Shown here: piece after piece, positions 5,322-10,207 of the stretch
Layout of the letters: the number at the start of each line of letters is the position of its first letter
Position numbering within the stretch: position 1 is the stretch's first letter
Assembly: GCA_964555235.1 (NCBI GenBank)
Contig: CAZKRU010000108.1
Location: 1 to 10,207 of the forward strand
DNA: 10,207 bases
Direction: 5' to 3'
From: CAZKRU01 sp964555235
GTDB taxonomy: Bacteria; Verrucomicrobiota; Verrucomicrobiia; Methylacidiphilales; CAMAQI01
The notes under the pieces: generated by a model
What the model was told of the DNA's origin: nothing
The model's input: only the letters and a program-made list of their open reading frames with translations
The model's database searches: none
Translations under genes and position numbers: made by a program

Positions 5322-8300
5322 GTGCGTTGTTATCTTTACCATTTAAGCCTTCTTCTTTTCGTAGGAGAGTGCGTCCCCCTTTTTGCTCAAGCAACATGGC
5401 AGGCCGGGACTTCGGATTGGAATACTGCAGGAAACTGGACTGGAGGAAATGTTCCTGATCTAAATTCTGAATCTGCCACCTTTTCCACCTCCGGAAGTAC
5501 GACGGTTGATTTAAGTGCAAACACCACCTTTCAACTCATGACCTTTCTGGTGCCGACCCAAAACTACACCTTCCAAAGCAGCTCCGGAAGAACGCTGACC
5601 TTTGATGGAAATAACGCAGGCAATGTCACCGTGGCTCAAGTGAATGGCACTCAGACTTTCGATCTGAATATTGCAACCAACAATTCCTTGGGAGGTAATG
5701 AGCGGTTCGTGATTGGCACCGCAACGGGCGGTGTGCTGAATTTCTCCGCAGGAAGAACTGTGACAATCAATTCCGGCGGAATGGTACTCCAAGCCACAGG
5801 AGCGGGGACCGGGACCTTCAATATTTTTGGGGCTGTCACCAGTACGGGGACTGGAGCACTGACCCACCAAGGCGGCGGAACCACCGTGATTTTTCGAGAC
5901 GGCTCTTCCTTTACCGGAACCACCAGCGCCAACGCAACGATTGCGAATAGTTTAGGCGACATGTACTTCGAAACGACCAATATCTCCCTGTTTGCAGGGG
6001 CACAACTCACTATGTCAGGATCTCTTGGCGGAGACGCCGCATTTTATCTTTCTAAAGACGGCCTCAACATGACTCATAATGTTCGAGTCGCAAATACCAA
6101 TGTCGGCCCCTTTACCCGAACGATTGGCACCGATATTACGGGAGGAGGAACCGCCACTTGGTCAGGACAGGTCGATGTCTCTCAAAACGTCGCCGCCATT
6201 ACTCGCACCGTTCAACTCTTCGCCGCTGCGAACAACCGCGCTAAATTTACGGGAAATATTATCAGCACCAGCACCAGCACTGATGCCGTGACGATCGGTG
6301 GGACCGGAATTGTCGAAGTTTCCGGCACGGGGAACACCTACGATATTCCAACAACCGTGAACGCCAATGCCACGCTTCTTGTGAAAAACGCCAGCGGTTC
6401 TGCAACCGGCGTCAACAATGTCACCGTGAATGGAATTCTCGGTGGCACCGGATTCATCACCCCGACCGGCACCAATACGATCACCATTAACTCCGGAGGT
6501 TCCATTGCTCCGGGCGATGGCGGCATTGGAACACTTACGCTTAACTTGGGAAGTACGACTGGCGGCGTCACCTTCGCCAATGGATCAACCCTTTCACTCG
6601 ACCTCAATGCACCCGGCACCAACGACGTTCTCGCCTTCACGGGAACCACTTTAAATTCATCCGAAGTGGTTCTGAACAACAATGCGGTTGCCTTCAATAA
6701 TCTTGGCTCCGTCGCCGATGGCACCTACACCCTTTTTACCTTCGATGCCAATGCCGCCTATACTGGAACGCTCGGAAGCATTACAGGCTTGGGCGTGTTT
6801 TCGGGAAGCTTCGTCTACAACGCGGCATCCATTCAACTCACGATAGCTCCCTTTCAAAATACGGGCGCCACGGATATCGTCATCTCCCAAAATATCACGG
6901 GCACTTCCAACATCACTCAATCCGGGACCGGAAGTACTACATTAACTGGAACGAATACATCAACCGGAACAACTACGGTTAGTTCGGGACTTCTCGTCAT
7001 TGGAACATCCGCGGGAGGAAACTGGGCGGGGAACGTGGTCGCAAACGGGGGAACGCTCAAGGGACGTGGAGCGATCACCGGAAATCTTACCGTGAACAAC
7101 AGCGCTCTTTACAGTCCTGGAAATTCCCCAGGGATCCAACAAGTCGGCTCGCTCACGATCAATCCGGGAGGAACGCTCCTCATTGAAATCGATGGAGCAA
7201 CGGCCGGAAACGGAAATGGATTTTATGATCAGATTCAATCGGCGGGAGTGGCCACGATCAACGGGGGAACCCTGCAAGGGTTCACCAATTTCTCCGGTTC
7301 CACTAATTTCATTCCTCAATTCGGAACCAAGGTCACCTTTCTGACGGCCTCCTCGGTGACAGGCTCGTTTCAGTCGTATGACTTTTCAGGCAATGGCAAC
7401 GGAGTGAGCTGGATGCCGGAGTATCGGAACACGGAAGTGAATCTCTTCGCAGTTCCTGCAGATTTTGGAAATGTCTCCGGATTCAATTCAAACCAGAACT
7501 CCGTCGGTCGAGCCTTGCAAAGTTTTCGTCCGGCAGCGATTGATGCCAGAACGGTAGCAGGAAGTTCGGGAGTCACCGCAACGAGTGATGTCGGAAAGAT
7601 CTTCAATGGATTGATGCGGCAAGACAACAGCGGATTAAAGACGGCCTACGATCAATTGAGTCCTGAAAAGTTAACGGCGATGAGTGCGACGGTGAAACAG
7701 TTCGGAAGCATCAGTAACAGCGGAACAAACCAAAGACTAAGTCAGATCCGATGGGGAGATCGAGGAGTCAGTCTGAATGGAATCACCCTTCAAACGCTCG
7801 ATGGAGATTATGAAAATGAACTGCTCGCCGTCGAAAAGGGAGCAATCCTGATCCCGAAGAAGAAGTTTTCAGGAAAGACCGGATTCTTTGTGAATACGAC
7901 CGGGAGCTACTCGGATGTCGATTCGGATGAAAGAAGGATCGGGTATGAGAACCGATTGGGAGGAATCACGGCAGGGATTGATCAGGAACTAACGAAAGAA
8001 GTAACGGCCGGGTTCTTTGCAGGTCAAGGGTACGCCGACACGAAACTTGGAGGGGGCGGAGGATCGGTGGAGGCAAATTCCGGAAGAATCGGAATCTACG
8101 GAGGGTACCACAAGAACGGGTATTATTTGAACGGAAGTCTCGGAGCAGGAACAACGAGCTTTGATACGAAACGAAACATTGGATTTATCGGAGAGACCGC
8201 CTCAGGCTCAACGCAAGGCTATGATTTATCAGGACAAATCGTCGGAGGCGTTGATTTTCAGACGGATGAATGGGTCTGGGGCCCGTTAGCAAAAGTAGAC

Positions 8301-8690
8301 TACGGCTATCAATGGATAGAGAAATACAACGAGAGAGGATCGGCCGCGCGATTGAATCTTGATTCACAAGCCGGAGCCTCGGCAGAGACCGGAGCCGGAA
8401 TGAGAGTGAGTCGCCCGTTTAACTACAATGGCTGGAAATGGATCCCGGAATTAAGATTGATGGGATCGCATCAGTGGGAAAAGCCAAACGAGATCAGCGC
8501 CCAGTTTGCGGCAGGAGGCGATGCCTTTACGGTGCATCCCGAAGGAGCGGGCCAGGAGATGATCATTCCAGGAGCCGGATTACAGTTAAGATTTAGTGAA
8601 ACGACGACCTTAAACTTCGGCTACGAAGCGCGAGTCAATTTAGATTCATGCTCCCATCAGTTGGATTTGGGGATCACCCGTCAGTTTTGA
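5322..8690 (+). CDS. Autotransporter: Trp-rich N-module, beta-helical passenger, C-terminal outer-membrane barrel
   Basis: A 1122-residue type V secreted protein that should export its own passenger through the outer membrane. It starts with GTG and a signal peptide (MRCYLYHLSLLLFVG..., cleavage after FAQA near 24). Next is a TWQAGTSDWNTAGNWTGG module (25-75). The passenger (about 76-700) is rich in Gly, Thr, Asn and Ser with autotransporter-associated beta-strand features: GNTYDIPTTVNANATLLVKN, GSIAPGDGGIGTLTLN, and YSPGNSPG at 597. A linker (about 715-845) precedes a barrel of about 273 residues (850-1122) with alternating aromatic strands and a terminal ITRQF; the final Phe is the usual signal for outer-membrane insertion. 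Frame analysis leaves no in-frame ATG near the N-terminus, and a stop at 5316 prevents extension. There are no frameshifts. Arg codon AGA appears more used after the passenger (8 of 20) than before (2 of 11), a hint of mosaic origin. No enzymatic motif was seen; adhesion or glycan binding is only an inference. Confidence 0.9.
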   Translation: MRCYLYHLSLLLFVGECVPLFAQATWQAGTSDWNTAGNWTGGNVPDLNSESATFSTSGSTTVDLSANTTFQLMTFLVPTQNYTFQSSSGRTLTFDGNNAGNVTVAQVNGTQTFDLNIATNNSLGGNERFVIGTATGGVLNFSAGRTVTINSGGMVLQATGAGTGTFNIFGAVTSTGTGALTHQGGGTTVIFRDGSSFTGTTSANATIANSLGDMYFETTNISLFAGAQLTMSGSLGGDAAFYLSKDGLNMTHNVRVANTNVGPFTRTIGTDITGGGTATWSGQVDVSQNVAAITRTVQLFAAANNRAKFTGNIISTSTSTDAVTIGGTGIVEVSGTGNTYDIPTTVNANATLLVKNASGSATGVNNVTVNGILGGTGFITPTGTNTITINSGGSIAPGDGGIGTLTLNLGSTTGGVTFANGSTLSLDLNAPGTNDVLAFTGTTLNSSEVVLNNNAVAFNNLGSVADGTYTLFTFDANAAYTGTLGSITGLGVFSGSFVYNAASIQLTIAPFQNTGATDIVISQNITGTSNITQSGTGSTTLTGTNTSTGTTTVSSGLLVIGTSAGGNWAGNVVANGGTLKGRGAITGNLTVNNSALYSPGNSPGIQQVGSLTINPGGTLLIEIDGATAGNGNGFYDQIQSAGVATINGGTLQGFTNFSGSTNFIPQFGTKVTFLTASSVTGSFQSYDFSGNGNGVSWMPEYRNTEVNLFAVPADFGNVSGFNSNQNSVGRALQSFRPAAIDARTVAGSSGVTATSDVGKIFNGLMRQDNSGLKTAYDQLSPEKLTAMSATVKQFGSISNSGTNQRLSQIRWGDRGVSLNGITLQTLDGDYENELLAVEKGAILIPKKKFSGKTGFFVNTTGSYSDVDSDERRIGYENRLGGITAGIDQELTKEVTAGFFAGQGYADTKLGGGGGSVEANSGRIGIYGGYHKNGYYLNGSLGAGTTSFDTKRNIGFIGETASGSTQGYDLSGQIVGGVDFQTDEWVWGPLAKVDYGYQWIEKYNERGSAARLNLDSQAGASAETGAGMRVSRPFNYNGWKWIPELRLMGSHQWEKPNEISAQFAAGGDAFTVHPEGAGQEMIIPGAGLQLRFSETTTLNFGYEARVNLDSCSHQLDLGITRQF

Positions 8691-8825
8691 AGTTTAGCGA
8701 TCTCGCGCAATCAAATCCCGTTAAAATAGGGACTTTCACTTAAAGCCCCACTTCTGTCCAAAATAAAACCCGATCTTCGAGGGGAAGCCGGGGGGGGGAT
8801 TGAAATTCAAAAGGAGGGGGCATTT
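8691..8825. other. Intergenic stretch with a nine-G tract and a weak hairpin
   Basis: No gene is supported here. CCCG (8769-8772) with CTTC (8775-8778) can pair with GAAG (8784-8787) and CGGG (8789-8792); on the minus strand this imperfect hairpin is followed by TTTTATTTTG and looks like a terminator, although no minus-strand gene lies upstream of it. A run of nine G (8790-8798) follows. No convincing terminator of the autotransporter reading rightward was found: TCCC/GGGA around 8727-8743 is only four pairs. Confidence 0.4.
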
Positions 8826-9069
8826 CCCGCGAAATACGCGAAACACGCCAAAGGGGAACCATCCTGCCCGCGAATCGCGCCAATCACCGCGAATCGAATT
8901 TAAGAATGGGAGAGGAGTTGGAGGCGTCGTCCTTTGGACGTCTTTTCATGGACTCGATCCACGGGCTCAAACGAGTTTGAGTCCGATGGATCGATCCTGA
9001 AAAGGGCTCCAGGGAGCCCGCCTCCAACGTCAGATTCTTACGTTTCGTCTCTTTCGCGTGTTTCGCGGG
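8826..9069. repeat. Compound inverted repeat with branched, cloverleaf-like folding
   Basis: The ends are CCCGCGAAATACGCGAAA (8826-8843) and its near-exact complement at 9052-9069 (17 of 18). Inside, TAAGAAT (8901-8907) pairs with ATTCTTA (9034-9040), then GTTGGAGGCG (8917-8926) with CGCCTCCAAC (9019-9028). Within that closing stem sit three arms. Arm one is CGTCC-TTT-GGACG (8928-8940). Arm two is a long stem 8942-9004, whose core CGATCCACGGGCTCAAAC (8955-8972) pairs with 8975-8993 with one bulge and one G-U, extended by GGA/TCC and CTTTTCA/TGAAAAG. Arm three is GGGCTCC-AG-GGAGCCC (9004-9019). Short open frames here are by-products of the repeat. Likely a non-coding dispersed element; autonomous function unknown. 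Confidence 0.7.
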
Positions 9070-9075
9070 CAAAAA

Positions 9076-9107
9076 TTCCTACATTCCTCACTTCCTGCGT
9101 TCCTCAG
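9076..9107. repeat. Four-copy 8-bp-period TTCCT array
   Basis: TTCCT occurs at 9076, 9084, 9092 and 9100, exactly eight bases apart, with three variable bases between copies (ACA, CAC, GCG, CAG). It directly follows the compound inverted repeat. The minus-strand form (TGAGGAATG) also occurs in one arm of the hairpin at 4159-4183, so it may belong to the same repeat family. The following stretch to 9176 shows nothing clear. Confidence 0.5.
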
Positions 9108-9176
9108 AAAAATCCTTTACGAATGGATGGTCTTTTTCTGTTTTGGACACCGATGTTAAAGCCCTTAGGAGTAGGC

Positions 9177-9205
9177 TCGACAAGCCCGTAAAAGCGAACT
9201 AAGTT
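9177..9205 (+). promoter_or_regulatory. Promoter of the second autotransporter
   Basis: TCGACA (9177-9182), 17 nt, TAAGTT (9200-9205). The -10 is poor alone, but the arrangement copies that of the paralogue: CTCGACA is identical, AAAAG falls at spacer positions 8-12 in both, and the -35 lies 65 nt (64 nt in the paralogue) before the GTG. Confidence 0.5.
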
Positions 9206-9229
9206 CACAGAGAAGTTTTAAATGGCTTT

Positions 9230-9236
9230 AGGTCAT
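9230..9236 (+). promoter_or_regulatory. Conserved AGGTCAT ribosome-binding block that decides the GTG start
   Basis: AGGTCAT begins 12 nt before the GTG at 9242. The same seven bases begin 12 nt before the GTG of the paralogue (5310-5316). The intervening four bases differ, but the T directly before each GTG is shared. An ATG at 9222 opens only a 14-codon frame in another register. Confidence 0.6.
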
Positions 9237-9241
9237 CTTTT

Positions 9242-10207
9242 GTGCACCGCTTCCTACCTATTTTAACCGTTCTGTTCTTTGCCGGATTGATCGTGATGCT
9301 CCCAGCCCAAACTTGGCAGGCAGGGACCTCGGATTGGAATACTGCTAGCAATTGGACTACTGGCAATATTCCCGATACCAATACTGAAACTGCTAACTTT
9401 TCGACTACGGGGAACACCACAATTGATTTAAGCGCAGACACGACGCTTCAAATCATGAGTTTTGGCGCAAACTCACAAGCCTATACCTTTCAAAGTGCGA
9501 CGAATCGAACTCTGACTCTCGATGTAAATGCCGCCGCTGGGGTAAATGTGATTATCACCACAGCGACCAGCGGTGCGGTGATTATTAACCATACGCTCAG
9601 CTTTTTGGATTCGAACGCAGGCGGAGGAGCCGATACCGCTCAATTATCGATTGCGACCGGATCCACCCTGACTCTCAATGGAAACCTAATACTTGCCGCA
9701 GGTCAAAATGTGAGTGCGTCTGGAGCGGGAAGCACAGGAACGATCACAGTGAACGGTTCGATTGATTTTGGGAATACGAGCTCCCAATTTAATGTGGGAA
9801 GTGTTGCTGCAGAAACTGTTTTTTTCAATCCGAGTAGCATTACCGGCGCCAACGGCCAAATCCGTTCTCTCTCGAATACCGGAATCATGTATTTGATGAA
9901 TGACCTTAACAATGGTCGACTCTTTGTGGGAGCGACCGGCAGTGCCAGTCCGATCGGTAAGCTTTATTTAAGAACCAGCGGCATGACGATGTCTCGGAAC
10001 TTCATCTTTAATAGTGGCACTGGAGGTGCAGGTGATATGACCTATGGCGCAGACATGGTCAGCGGAGGAACGGCGACGCATTCGGGAACGACAACGATTT
10101 CAACGGGAGCGGGAGCCGGCACGTACACGAACAACTTTGATACTCCGGATGCCAACGATATTTTGGATATCACGGGGGTCATCTCTGGAACGCAAGCCTC
10201 GGGAACG
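9242..10207 (+). CDS. Second autotransporter paralogue, 3' end outside the window
   Basis: 322 codons are visible, open to the window edge with no stop. GTG start, then a signal peptide (MHRFLPILTVLFFAGLIVML, cleavage after PAQ). The mature protein begins TWQAGTSDWNTASNWTTGN and matches the first autotransporter at 37 of its first 51 residues, including the W-x8-W-x4-NW spacing. After YTFQSATNRTLTLD the sequences part, though passenger style is kept: Gly/Thr/Asn/Ser-rich strands, GSTLTLNGNLIL, a KLYLRTSGMTMSRNF block and SGGTATHSGTTTI, the latter comparable to GGGTATWSGQVDV in the first copy. By analogy a C-terminal barrel should follow downstream, but that is outside the view. A TAA at 9200 closes the frame upstream. 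Probably an outer-membrane-exported surface protein expressed under similar control to its neighbour. Confidence 0.85.
   Translation, partial: MHRFLPILTVLFFAGLIVMLPAQTWQAGTSDWNTASNWTTGNIPDTNTETANFSTTGNTTIDLSADTTLQIMSFGANSQAYTFQSATNRTLTLDVNAAAGVNVIITTATSGAVIINHTLSFLDSNAGGGADTAQLSIATGSTLTLNGNLILAAGQNVSASGAGSTGTITVNGSIDFGNTSSQFNVGSVAAETVFFNPSSITGANGQIRSLSNTGIMYLMNDLNNGRLFVGATGSASPIGKLYLRTSGMTMSRNFIFNSGTGGAGDMTYGADMVSGGTATHSGTTTISTGAGAGTYTNNFDTPDANDILDITGVISGTQASGT

Noticed and set aside
5315..5416. ATG at 5315 as start of the first autotransporter or of a small peptide
   Set aside because: It is out of frame with the passenger and only 2 nt from the GGGAGG, while the GTG at 5322 has normal spacing and a matching arrangement in the paralogue.
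5511..6724. Minus-strand open frames of about 120 codons within the autotransporter passenger
   Set aside because: Low-complexity Pro/Val/Ser products mirror the repetitive Gly/Thr/Asn coding on the plus strand; no start sites or motifs.
8800..9072. Small open frames on both strands (about 60-66 codons) rich in Arg, Asn, Thr and Lys
   Set aside because: They translate the inverted-repeat units (CGCGAA copies) and have no domain features; such frames are typical by-products of GC-rich repeats.
8826..9107. A CRISPR array or phage attachment site in the repeat-rich intergenic region
   Set aside because: The repeats are inverted and nested rather than regularly spaced direct repeats, and no cas gene, integrase or tRNA is near.
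9222..9266. Fourteen-codon open frame overlapping the GTG of the second autotransporter, as an upstream regulatory ORF
   Set aside because: It has only a marginal ribosome-binding site and no counterpart of the same frame or length in the paralogue, so it is more likely chance.

Overview
The window looks like a chromosomal region from a polysaccharide-degrading member of the PVC group, most likely Verrucomicrobiota (perhaps Opitutae). Three things point there: a PEP-CTERM protein in one operon with a polysaccharide lyase and a sialate-O-acetylesterase-like enzyme, very large GTG-started autotransporters with a Trp-rich N-terminal module and repetitive Gly/Thr/Asn/Ser passengers, and intergenic regions packed with GC-rich inverted repeats. 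The phylum call is inference from gene content; no rRNA or marker gene is present.

Left part (1-4046, minus strand): a three-gene operon read from right to left. It runs PEP-CTERM protein (3099-4046), SGNH-type acetylesterase (1577-3088), family-6 polysaccharide lyase (75-1532), and ends in a clear intrinsic terminator (1-30). Gaps are 10 and 44 nt. All three products carry signal peptides, so the operon probably handles an acetylated uronate-containing polysaccharide outside the cytoplasm: the esterase removes acetyl groups, the lyase cleaves the chain, and the PEP-CTERM protein is sorted to the envelope or exopolysaccharide.

Middle part: a 313-bp divergent intergenic region (4047-4359) holds a cluster of perfect hairpins flanked by two AT-rich promoters. 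The rightward promoter sits so close to the start codon that the mRNA of the secreted alpha/beta hydrolase (4360-5226) is probably leaderless. This hydrolase is a plausible further carbohydrate or xenobiotic esterase.

Right part: two paralogous autotransporter genes in the same direction, one complete (5322-8690, 1122 aa) and one cut by the window end (9242-10207+). Their first 51 mature residues are about 73% identical. Their control regions are also conserved: the same CTCGACA -35 region, 17-nt spacer, similar -10, AGGTCAT Shine-Dalgarno block and a GTG start exactly 12 nt after that block begins. The upstream copy also has a palindrome over its -10 and a hairpin that would bury its ribosome-binding site.

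Between them (8691-9241) lies a roughly 244-bp compound inverted repeat (8826-9069) that can fold into a branched, cloverleaf-like structure, followed by an 8-bp-period TTCCT array. No defence system, integrase, CRISPR array, tRNA or rRNA was seen. The most distinctive features are the structured repeats and the conserved control module of the autotransporter pair.
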